From Heloderma charlesbogerti (taxonomy: Eukaryota > Chordata > Lepidosauria > Squamata > Helodermatidae), in assembly GCA_026122225.1 (NCBI GenBank), contig JANEZZ010000793.1, positions 1,054,001 to 1,118,000 on the forward strand: a DNA stretch of 64,000 nucleotides, in the 5' to 3' direction. The position numbers and the translations under genes are program-made. Of the stretch, positions 9,841 to 19,515 are shown in pieces. Every line of letters begins with the position of its first letter. The first letter of the stretch is position 1. The notes under the pieces were generated by a model. It searched no databases, was not told the DNA's origin, and worked only from the letters and a program-made list of their open reading frames with translations.

Positions 9841-10627
9841 CAAATTTAGAAATAATAACTGTAATTTAAATAGAAAAGCAATCCATCTCACCATAGTGGA
9901 GAAGAGTAGTCAGGTGACCTGTGTGTCTGCCCAGTCTGCTGTCCTGGTGCCGTTGATGGGCTACTTTAAGGCCCTTGCTGCTCTCCCTCCTTAGGGTTCT
10001 TTGACTTTAAACCAGACTTGGACTGGACAGCCCATCAAATAAAGGCCTGTCTTCTGCCAGCTCTCCAAAATAGAGGGCGGTCCTCTGTAAAGTAGGACAC
10101 CTGGCCACCCTATCTTAACAACAAAAGCATAACTACTTTCCCCCTTGAAATTTATGCTGCTGAAATGAAGGAAGGTGTGTGTGTTTTTGGCAGCGGAGAG
10201 GCGAGGGAACCACAGGGGTGGATTTTTATGTGAAAGGACAATGATCCTCCATTCTGGTACTGAAAACAAGGACTTGGGCTTAGCATATGATTTCTAAGGG
10301 TGCAATCCTGTGCATGTTTCAACAGAAAAAAGTCCTACAATTCTCAGCATGCCCCAGCCAGCCTTAAGTGTCTTTTGCAACTGGCTCTGCTTAGGGCATC
10401 TCGGGTTTCTAGTAAAAAGCAAAGCCAGTCCTGTAAGCCTATAGTTTGCCTACCACTGCTCTGGGAGACCTCAAGGGGCAGGGATCCCACAGTGCATGTG
10501 CAAAGTATTTCTCTGTGTGTGCAGAGTCCAAACAAAGGCAAGACTTCCCTCTACTGCCACAATGTCACTGTGACATACACTGTTACAATTAGGGATGCAA
10601 CAGGATAAAAGGTAGAAATTAGATTTA
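9841..10627. other. Unassigned sequence with short repeat pieces
   Basis: Holds the GGCCACCCTAT repeat end near 10100 and AGGGTGCAATCCTGTGCATG near 10298, which resembles the end of a reptile fold-back element also seen near 31770 and 57880. No gene recognised. Confidence 0.35.
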
Positions 10628-11659
10628 GACTGGGTTTGCATGACACACTAACCCATCATGGGTGACTGCCCACGATGAGTTAGCATGTTCTGCGAACCTG
10701 GACTGTTTTTATCGAAGTGAGATTTTTTTTCCCAAACAACCCACCCTGATAAGCAAAGATCTGCAGTAGGGGTTTACCCACATAGAATCATAGAATAATA
10801 GGGTTGAAAGGGTCCTATAAAAACATTGAGTCCAACTCCCTGCTCAGTGCAGGAATCTGAGTCAAAGCATCCCTGACTGTCCGGCCTCATTTTGAATGTG
10901 GAAGAGCCCACTACCTCCCTAGGTAATTGGTTCCATTGTCATGCAAACACAGACATGCCAACCCATCCTGGGTAAAGGGCAGAAAGCCACTCGGCAGGAG
11001 GGCCAGAAACCTCTGCCGCTCTTGCTGAGAAGGACTGTGATCACTGTTTCTGATCACACCAAGCCGTTGCCCATGCCCTTTTCCCCTTGCCAGTGACAGC
11101 CCCTCCAATGGTGCCCAAATGGTGCCTTAGAGGGGCTTTCAGCCCTGCTGATCCCTCTCCCTCACTCTGATTGTGGTTGGTGCCCTTAAAAAAAAAGTCC
11201 CGGGGACTTTTGCGTGCAAAAATGGGTCTGGGAAAATTTTCTACACTTCTCCATGACTGGGGAATGTGTGCAAATCTTTTGTTTTTTATTTAAAAGTGCC
11301 CCGTGCCGAAAATCAGTTGGGGGGGGGAACCAGCCTCCTTGCCATGGGTCCTTGGGGCAACAAGGCCCATGGTGGGGCATTGGATTCTGCCCTCCCAGCT
11401 GATTTTTGGCATGGGGCACTTTAAATCCCAGTGCAACCCTATGGAGATGTCAGCTGCCAGGTCTCCTGGGATGCCGGGTGGAGGACTGAGGGGGAGGGAG
11501 GGGGGACAAGGGGTCGAACAAGCCACACACTGCGGGTTGTTTGCCCGATTATCTGGCAGGTGTGCTAACCACACACTGTGGGTTGTTCACAAAACAACCC
11601 ACAGTACATGGCTAGTCACCCATCATGGGCTAGCGTGTCACGTAAACCCGCCCATAGTC
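10628..11659. mobile_element. Non-autonomous DNA transposon with terminal inverted repeats, interrupted by CR1
   Basis: The left end (10628-10666) and the reverse complement of the right end (11615-11659) match over about 40 bp, both containing CTAACCCATCATGGGTGAC or a close variant. Inside, AAAGTGCCCCGTGCCGAAAA (from 11294) pairs with the inverse at 11393-11426, so the body is also fold-back. No transposase is present. A second divergent copy of the interior is at about 19080-19360. Confidence 0.6.
10783..10940 (-). mobile_element. CR1 3' fragment
   Basis: The plus strand begins CATAGAATCATAGAATAATA, the inverse of the CR1 3' terminal repeats, followed by GGGTTGAAAGGGTCC and the conserved CR1 3' UTR text down to GGTAATTGGTTCCATTGTCATG. 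It is inserted in the fold-back element at 10628-11659. Confidence 0.75.
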
Positions 11660-12685
11660 TGTTAAGTCTGTGCCCCAACCTGCCTTCACCCCCTGAGGCA
11701 AAAGTGCATGCTGCTACCTACCCTTCCACCATCCAGATGCGGTGGACTACAAATCCCATCATGCCCAGCCAGGTTGACATTTGTCTCAATCCTGTCCCAT
11801 ATCCTAAAGCAGGCCATGCATGCCTTTTGTTTTAATTTCACAGGCAAGGTTCTATGATATACAGCCAGGTCTTCTGTTGAAGGTGTTCAGTTGGAGTTAG
11901 CAGATGGCATGTTCCTTGGATCTCATGCTGAATCTTCTACCAGGAGGGCAGACATGAAGGACTTTACTTTTACATAAGGAGATAAGAAGAGCCATGCTAG
12001 ATCAGAACTAAAGCCTCTGATTAGAGATGGGGGAAGCCCCTGATGCCCGGTCCAGGGGGGTGTCCTCTGGGGTGAAATCCGGGCTGCTTAGAGCCCTGAG
12101 GATTTCCCCAGAGCCCTGGTGCATCCACCATAGTTCGCGGGGCGGCTCTCCGGCTGTCTAAAAGGTTGGATGGGCTAATGGTGGCCACCATTAGGTCACT
12201 GTGGGAAAATTATGGCCGTAAATTGCGTGGTTTACGGCATTGGGGGCTGTAAAGCACTTCCATCTATGTAAATTGCAGCCTTTTATGCACCAGGTAAAGG
12301 GGTGCCAGTCCACTGTGGATGCCAGAGGTCGGATTCTTGGTAATATATAGCCATCATAACATAACTACTAGCTATTGATAGCTTTATCCTCCACCTATGT
12401 CCTGGTACAAAGGTTCTTCTGGCGCCGTGTAAGATTTGACTTAGCAGCCTATCTAGGGCAATGATTAGAAGTTAGTTTCTCTGTTTCTTTACTTGACTGC
12501 CCTTTTCTGTCCTTTGTGTTTGCTAATAAAACTAACTTTTGGCTCAGTTAACCTGGTGTGTCAGGATCCGGGTAGGTTCTGGACAATCTTATCTCATGTC
12601 ACGTTACTGATTCTACAGAGAATGGCAGGATATGAATGTTCTAAATAAAATAAATGCAGTGTGCATTGGGTGGCTCTCTTCTCCT
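11660..12685. other. Unassigned sequence with repeat scraps
   Basis: About 11970-12020 contains AAGAGCCATGCTAGATCAGA, part of an interspersed repeat seen more fully at 46385. About 12215-12240 can form a hairpin (CCGTAAATTGCGTGGTTTACGG). CTAATAAAACTAAC near 12525 could be the poly-A signal of an old LTR, unproven. No gene recognised. Confidence 0.35.
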
Positions 12686-12742
12686 TTCTGCCCTGCATGG
12701 GCCCCTTCCAACCCTACTGTTCTATGATTCTATGAAATCTCC
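12686..12742 (+). mobile_element. CR1 3' terminal fragment
   Basis: GGGCCCCTTCCAACCCTACT followed by GTTCTATGATTCTATGA, the terminal octamer repeats of CR1. Confidence 0.65.
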
Positions 12743-13430
12743 CCAGAACATCATTGCTGCAGCAGAAGAATCTGGACATCAAGGCAGAACTGAAACTCAG
12801 GGTTGGGTTTGGAGGGTTGTGTTTTGGTAAGCTCTGTGGCTTCACTTACATATTTTTACCTACATTTTGTCTTTATTTTATGGTCCTGGTATTTTAATTG
12901 CTTTGCCAAGCTGCTGTTTTAGTTACTGGCTGCCTCAGCTGGTGGTGAGGCTTTGTTTTATTATTTTTTATCCATCAGGGACTTCTGACTTCATATGAAT
13001 GAATGAAGCCTATGTTTCCTCTATGCATTTGTCTGAAGATTGCAGAGACTGCTGGCTCCCACTTTGGATGTTTTGGATATTAAATGCACCAGAAAGCTGA
13101 TGTTTTGAATACTTCTTGCAGCTGTTAGCATTGTTACTACTTTGGTTTTGCAGGCAAGTTTCCACAAACAAGTTTGAATTAATTAACTTATGAAAACAAA
13201 TGCTGCCTGGCTGACAGAAACTTCTCAATTGCTACTTTTCAATTGTTCATAACTGATTGCAACTGACTGTAAATTGTAAACCACGAAAATGGCCCTCACA
13301 AGAAAGAGCTATCGTGTCCTTGGTATTTCTCCCTCCATAGGGAATACCCTTTTAAATGAACGGAGAAGACAATGTAAAAGTACTCAGTTCTTCCCAACCA
13401 GTATCAAAACTGGAGCAATTATAAAGGAAA
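12743..13430. other. Stretch without recognised feature
   Basis: AT-rich sequence. Neither strand shows a convincing coding region or a repeat family that I recognise. Confidence 0.35.
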
Positions 13431-13434
13431 ATAT

Positions 13435-13560
13435 ATGAGGCTGGGCAGCCATCTGTCAGGGATGCTCTGACTTGGATTCCTGCATTGAGTAGGGGGTTGG
13501 ATTCGATGGTCTTGTAGGCCCCTTCCAACCCTACTATTCTATGATTCTATGATTCTATCC
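13435..13560 (+). mobile_element. CR1 3' fragment
   Basis: Runs from GGCTGGGCAGCCATCTGTCA to three ATTCTATG-type repeats at 13540-13558. Very similar to the 3' end of the long CR1 at 25770-25872. Confidence 0.8.
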
Positions 13561-13751
13561 CTAAACAGAGAGAGCAAGTGGTATGTGTAAAAATGGTCTT
13601 TAAAGGTCTAGATCCAGCAGGCCTGCTGCACCTTCTAAACCTACAAATGGTGTGTTTAAACACACGAGGAGTTGAAAATGCAATTTGTTATGTGGAAAAA
13701 AAGAGAGGGATTGCTGAAGGAAGGACCCAAGCTCACTGGTGGAACACATAG

Positions 13752-13754
13752 CTT

Positions 13755-13789
<35 letters not shown>

Positions 13790-13795
13790 TTAAAT
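13752..13795 (+). repeat. (TTTA)n microsatellite
   Basis: About ten uninterrupted TTTA units followed by AAATTTATTAATCGCCC. Confidence 0.9.
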
Positions 13796-13899
13796 TTATT
13801 AATCGCCCATCTGACTGGTCACCCTTTTACACAAAGGGTCCCAAGTTTGATCTCCAGGTAGGGCTGTGTATGATTCCTGTCTGAAACCCTGGAGAGGTG

Positions 13900-14446
13900 C
13901 AGGGAACCTCTTTCAGCCCAAGGGCCAAATTCCACTTCAGAGAAGCTTTTGGGGGCTGCATTCCAGTGGTGGGTGGGGCCAAAGGCAAGAGGGGCGAGGT
14001 CAAACCAAGCAGCCTATTTTAGCTTGAAGTTCTTAGTTACTGCCAGTAACTAAGTTTTAGGAGAGGCATTTCAACCTTTTAGAATGGGGAAAAACTGTAC
14101 AAACATGGGGAAACGACAAAACAATTGGCGGTCAGGCCATTTGGTAAACCCCAGAGGGCTGGATTGCAAGGGAGGCTGGTGGCTCCAATTTTGGTGGGGC
14201 AGAGATCCCATGTTGGGTTTTAGTTACAATCAACCAGAAGTCTAAAGGAGCTATCCAAGATGCTGGCCACGATCTAAAAAATGGGTCCAGCACCTTGGAT
14301 AGCTCCTTTAGGCTTCCGGCTGTTTGTAACTAAAAACCAGAATGGAATCTCCGCCCTACCAAAATTGGAGCCACCAGCCTCCCCTGTTAGATTGGGACCC
14401 CTGGAGGGCTAGAGTTGGCTCACAGGCCTAAGGTTCCCTACCCCTG
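13900..14446. mobile_element. hAT-like non-autonomous element inside a SINE
   Basis: Left end CAGGGAACCTCTTTCAGCCC; the right end reads, in reverse complement, CAGGGGTAGGGAACCTTAGG. The ends are imperfect inverted repeats starting CAGGG, as in hAT-derived MITEs. The flanks share only GTG rather than a clean 8-bp duplication. The element carries a near-perfect hairpin at 14171-14383. Confidence 0.55.
14171..14383. repeat. Long inverted repeat, ~96-bp arms
   Basis: The left arm 14171-14266 (GGAGGCTGGTGGCTCCAATT...) is the inverse of the right arm 14287-14383, with a 20-bp loop and scattered mismatches. No open frame. Probably a fold-back element nested in the larger one. Confidence 0.8.
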
Positions 14447-14515
14447 GTGCAGACAGTATTCAGCTAGATGGACCAATGGTCTGAGCTTATGGAAAGCAGC
14501 CTCCTTGTTTTCTAT

Positions 14516-15067
14516 AGAATAAAAAATATCACTGGGAATACTTTGCTCACATAATCGGGATGTTGAGATTTGTGGCTATCAAAAGGGGTGCATAAATCAA
14601 TCCAGTCTGTTGGGAGTACATTTCAAGGGCTATATGGGAAGTCAGATAAGTCAGGGCTGATTCACACATGCGAATCCATCACCTGCTTTCTCTGCTTTCG
14701 GTTGCTGTGCATTGGATGAGTGGCAGCTGAACGTGTGAACCAACAAGCATTGCGTCTGAGGCAATATGCAAGTTGTCTTAGTGGTATCGTTGTGAAGGCT
14801 CATTCACACATGCAGGTCATCACTTGAAGGGTGGTCATGAAATGATGGCACACATGTATCAACCAGACCATAGCACAGCATTGTATACACCGCACAATAG
14901 GGGTGGGTGGAGCCTGAAACAGGCCCCATGTACGACTGTGTCTCACTGTGCCTCCACACAGTAGGGTGCTATCCTGCTCCTAATGATATCGCTAGCAAAA
15001 CTTGTATTTGTTTTAACAGAGTTGGATTGTATCCATGGTGTCCAGAACCACCTCCTTTCTGAATTTC
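14516..15067. other. Unassigned, with repeated TTCACACATG motifs
   Basis: CTGATTCACACATGCG (near 14660) and CTCATTCACACATGCAG (near 14800) lie about 140 bp apart in the same orientation. They may belong to an old MITE. No gene recognised. Confidence 0.35.
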
Positions 15068-15205
15068 ATAATCATAGAATTTTTAGTGCTGGAAAAGGTC
15101 TTGGAGGTCGTCTAGCTCAACCCCTTGCTGAAGGCAAGAATCTTACAACTACAGGATTCCTGACAGATGGCTGTCCAGCCTCTGCTTAAATACCTTCAGC
15201 AAAGG
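15068..15205 (-). mobile_element. CR1-like 3' fragment
   Basis: ATAATCATAGAATTTTTAGT, then GGTCTTGGAGGTCGTCTAGC and CAGATGGCTGTCCAGCCTCT on the plus strand: an old copy of the CR1 3' UTR in reverse orientation. Confidence 0.65.
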
Positions 15206-15371
15206 AGTGCCCAGGGTCGGCCCAAGACATTTTGCTGCCTGCCCCTCCTATTCCTTGTACAAGAGCTGACTGGACTGGCAGTTGAATCTTTCTTTCATGC
15301 TGGCAACAGGACAGCATCATCTTGTAGTGCTGTGCTGAAAATTTTGATTCTTCCATTTTCAGCATTTCATG

Positions 15372-18300
15372 TGCGTTGTTGTTCAGTCGTTCAGTCGTGT
15401 CCGACTCTTCGTGACCCCATGGACCATAGCACGCCAGGCCTTCCTGTCCTGCGCTCTCTCCCAGAGTGTGCTCAAGTTCATATTCATTGCATTTGTGATG
15501 CTATCCAGCCATCTCATCCTCTGCCGTCCTCTTCTCCTGTTGCCTTCAGTCTTTCCCAGCATCAGGGTCTTTTCCAGAGAGTTTTCTCTTCGCATTAGGT
15601 GGCCAAAATATTTGAGCTTCAGCTTCAGTATCTGTCCTTCCAATGAGCACTCAGGGTTGATTTCCTTTAGGATGGACTGATTGGACCTCCTTGCAGTCCA
15701 GGGGACTCGTAAGAGTCTTCTCCAGTATCACAGTTCGAAAACATCAATTCTTCGGCGCGCAGCCTTCCTTATACTCCAGCTCTCACAGCCATACATTACT
15801 ACTGGGAAAACCATAGCTTTGATTAGACGGACCTTTGTCGGCAAGGTGATGTCTCTGCTTCTTACTATGCTGTCTAGGTTGGCCATAGCTTTCCTCCCAA
15901 GGAGCAAGCGTCTTTTAATTTCATGGCTACAGTCACCGTCTGTGGTGATCTTGGAGCCCAAGAAAGTAAAATCTGTCACTACTTCCATTTCTTCCCCTTC
16001 TATATGCCAGGAAGTGATGGGGCCAGATGCCATGATCTTTATTTTTTTAATGTTGAGTTTCAAACCAGCTTTTGCACTCTCCTCTTTCACCCTCAACAAG
16101 AGGTTCTTTAGATCCTCTTCGCTTTCTGCCATTAGGGTGGTATCGTCTGCATATCGGAGGTTGTTGATAATTCTCCCAGCAATCTTAATTCCGACCCGTG
16201 ATTCATCCAACCCGGCGTTTCTCATGATGTACTCTGCATATAAGTTAAATAAGCAGGGTGACAATATGCAGCCTTGTTGTACTCCTTTCCCAATTTTGAA
16301 CCAATCGGTTGTTCCATGTCTGGTTCTTACTGTTGCTTCTGACCCTCGTACAGGTTTCTCAGGAGATAGGTAAGGTGGTCTGGTACTCCCATCACTTTAA
16401 GAATTTGCCATAGTTTGTTGTGATCCACACAATCAAATGCTTTAGCGTAGTCAATGAAGCAGAAATAGACGTTTTTCTGGAATTCTCTTACTTTCTCCAT
16501 GATCCAGCGAATGTTGGCGATTTGATCTCTAGTTCCTCTGCCTCTTCGAAACCCAGCTTGTACTTCTGGTAGTTCTCGGTTCACATACTGCTGAAGCCTA
16601 GCTTGTAGAATTTTAAGCATCACCTTGCTGGCATGTGAAATGAGCGCAATTGTGTGGTAGTTTGAACACTCTTTGGCATTGCCCTTCTTTGGAATTGGAA
16701 TGTAAACTGATCTTTTCCAGTCTTGCGGCCATTGTTGAGTGTTCCAAATTTGTTAGCATATTGAGTGCAGCACTTTAACAGCATCACCTTTTAGGATTTT
16801 AAATAGCTCAGCTGGAATACTGTCATCTCCACTAGCTTTGTTGTTACTCATGCTTCCTAAAGCCCACTTGACTTCACTCTCGAGGATGTCCGGCTCAAGT
16901 TCAGTGAGCGCACTGTCATGGCTATCAGGGACATTAAGATCTTTCCTGTATAGTTCTTCTGTGTATTCTTGCCACCTCTTCTTAATCTCATCTGCTTCTG
17001 TTCTGTTCATCTGTTCCCTTGAGATCTCCGATTTTCTTGAAGAGATCTCTAGTCTTTCCCATTCTGTTGTTTTCCTCGATTTCTTTGCATTGTTCATTTA
17101 AAAAGGCCTTCTTGTCTCTCCTTGCTATTCTCTGGAACTCTGCATTCAGCTGGATATATCTTCCCCTTTCTCCCTTGCTTTTTGCTCCCCTTCTTTCCTC
17201 AGCTACTTGTAAAGCCGCATCAGAAAGCCACTTGGCTTTCTTGCATTTCTTTTTCTTTGGGATGGATTGAGTTGCTGCCTCCTGAACAATGTTACGGACC
17301 TCCATCCATAGTTCCTCAGGCACTCTGTCTATCAGGTCTAATCCCTGAAATCTATTCCTCACCTCCACTGTATGTTCATAAGGGATATGATTTAGGTCAT
17401 ACCTGAATGGTTTAGTGGTTTTCCCTACGTTCTTCAATTTAAGCCGAAATTTTGCAACAAGAAGCTCATGATCTGAGCCACGGTCAGCTCCAGGTCTTGT
17501 TTTTACTGACTGTATGGAGCATCTCCATCTTTGGCTGCAAAGGACATAATCAATCTGATTTCGATATTGACCATCTGGTGATGTCCATGTGTAGAGTCAC
17601 CTCTTGTGCTGTTGGAAAAGAGTGTTTGCTATGATCAGCGTGTTCTCTTGGCAAAACTCTATTAGCTTTTGTCCTGCTTCATTTTGTACACCAAGGCCAT
17701 GCCTGCCTGTTATCCCAGTGATTTCTTGACTTCCTACTTTAGCATTCCAATCCCCTATGATGAAGAGGACATCTTTTTTTGGTGTTAGTTCTCGAAGGTG
17801 TTGTAGGTCTTCATAGAACCGATCAACCTCAGCTTCTTCGGCATCAGTGGATGGGGCATAGTCTTGAATTACTGTGATGTTGAATGGTTTGCCTTGCATT
17901 CGTACTGAGATCATTCTATCGTTTTTAAGATTGTACCCCAGTACTGCTTTTCCCACCCTTTTGTTGACTATGAGTGCTACTCCATTTCTTCTAAGGGATT
18001 CTTGCCCACAGTAGTAGATATGACGGTCACCTGAATTAAATTCGCCCATGCCTGTCCATTTTAGTTTGCTGATCCCCAAGATGTCGATGTTCAATCTTGC
18101 CATCTCATGCTTGACCACCTCCAGCTTACCTTGATTCATTGATCTGACATTCCAGGTTCCTAAACAATATTGTTCTTTACAGCATCGGATTTTCTTTTCA
18201 CCACCAGACACATCCACAGCTGAGTGTCCTTTCGGCTTTGGCCTAGCCGCTTCACTCTTTCTGGCGCTACTTGGAAATACCCTCTGCTCTTCCCCAGTAG

Positions 18301-18555
18301 TATATTGGACACCTTCCGACCTGAGGGGCTCATCTTCCGGCATCATATCTTTTAGCCTTGTGATACGTTCCATGGGGTTTTCTTGGCAAGAATACTGGAG
18401 TGGGTTGCCATATCCTTCTCCAGTGGACCACATTTTGTCAGAACTCTCTGCCATGACCTGTCCGTCTTGGGTGGCCCTGCACGGCATATCTTATGGCTTC
18501 ACTGAGTTACGCAAGCCCCTTTGCCACAACAAGGCAGTGATCCATGAAGGGGTTT
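15372..18555 (-). mobile_element. RTE/BovB LINE, nearly full length
   Basis: About 3.18 kb, close to the usual 3.2 kb of BovB. The 3' end is at 15372 with the duplicated GTTCAGTC. The 5' part includes an endonuclease reading of 296 residues (18487-17597): GTWNVRSMNQGKLEVV, ILGISKLKWTG, GDWNAKVG. Reverse transcriptase follows in broken frames: FRRGRGTRDQIANIRW and FIDYAKAFDCVDHNKLW (16623-16327), then LRYADDTTLMAESEEDL (16264-15728) and the C-terminal region to 15383. At least four frame breaks or stops make it non-coding as a whole. BovB is abundant in squamates and is known for horizontal transfer between vertebrates. Confidence 0.93.
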
Positions 18556-18794
18556 TCATGTGCATGTGGGGGTGCAAAATGGAAATTCTGGTGAAAGGGA
18601 CTGGGGAGATGAGAACTTCGCATAGCTTTCTCCTTGGGGAAGAGGACAGGAATTCCCTGTACCTCTTTAAATGTGGCTGAGGATCTTCTTTTTATTTTTT
18701 ATCCTTTTACTTTAAAAGCACCCCCCCCCCGCACTTGCAGCTACCCAGGACTCTTTATAAAGAAGGTTCTCCATCCCAGCAGCAATTTCTGAGC
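18556..18794. other. Short unassigned stretch
   Basis: Contains a run of ten C at about 18721-18730. No feature recognised. Confidence 0.35.
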
Positions 18795-19068
18795 TTCCAT
18801 GAGACCACATTCTCTCTTATAGGCATTCAGGAAGGGTTCCCAGGCTGCAGAAGCTCTGCAGAGCAAGAGCAAAAGGGACTTTTAGAGCTTTACAAAAATT
18901 ATTTTCTTCCTGGCTGCAACATACAGCAAGCAAAAGTTTTTTCTGAAGCTTCAAAAGTCCCATTTGTTCTTGTTTGCGATAGCCTCAGACATTTTGCAAA
19001 GCTTCTGCAGCCCAGGAATTCTTCCTGAATGCCTATAGGAGAGGGAGAGGTCATGTGGTCTCATGGAA
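18795..19068. repeat. Fold-back element, ~70-bp arms plus inner pairing
   Basis: CCATGAGACCACATTCTCTC...GGCATTCAGGAAGG on the left (18798-18856) is inverted on the right (18997-19067). Inner segments AAAAGGGACTTTT and AAAAGTCCCATTT also pair. No open frame. Looks like a MITE of about 270 bp. Confidence 0.75.
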
Positions 19069-19515
19069 TTTCCAGAAGTTGCTCTGTGCCAGATGATTGG
19101 GCAAACAACCCATAGTGCATGTCTTGTTTGCCCCCTTGTCCCCCTCAGGCATCTCAGGGGACCTGGCGGCAGACCTGTGTTATCTGCCACCAAGTCCCCC
19201 TTTCCAGCTCTGATCACAATCTTGATCATGATCAGAGCCCTTTAGAAAAAATGTCCTGGCCCCGTTTTTGAGCAAAAATGGGACCGGGAAATTTTTGCCA
19301 CAAGAGCCCATGGCAGGGGGTTGGATTCCCCGCCAGCAGATTTTCAGGATGGGAGATTGGACCCCCCAGCCCCCACTGGTTATATGAGAGAATGTGTGAG
19401 TGTATCTAAGGGTGGCGCTGCCCACTTGAACCCTGCCCACTTCTTGTGCCTCTCACCTCTGGCATGTGGCCTCCGGAAGGTTCACCAGAAGAGAAAGTGG
19501 CCCTTGGGCCGAAAA
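19069..19515. repeat. Degraded copy of the 10.6-kb DNA element, and a hAT-like end
   Basis: GCAAAAATGGGACCGGGAAATTTT (near 19275) and the preceding CAGAGCCCTTTAGAAAAAAT correspond to 11170-11245. GTGGCCCTTGGGCCG to CCCCCCACCCCTGC near 19498-19535 resembles the right end of the hAT-like element at 13900-14446. Confidence 0.45.

Larger units (their letters stand above)
13815..14515 (+). repeat. tRNA-derived SINE split by a DNA element
   Basis: The SINE head and body (AAGTTTGATCTCCAGGTAGG, AAACCCTGGAGAGGTGC) stop at 13899 and resume at 14447 (GCAGACAGTATTCAGCTAGA, GATGGACCAATGGTCTGA, AAAGCAGCCTCC). The intervening 547 bp are a separate fold-back element. Confidence 0.65.

Noticed and set aside
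13752..13795. Tandem TTTA run considered as a CRISPR-like or satellite array
   Set aside because: It is a plain tetranucleotide microsatellite.
15681..16373. 230-codon plus-strand frame and similar plus frames at 40759-41280 and 41677-42261
   Set aside because: They are antisense readings of the BovB reverse transcriptase, which is clear on the minus strand.
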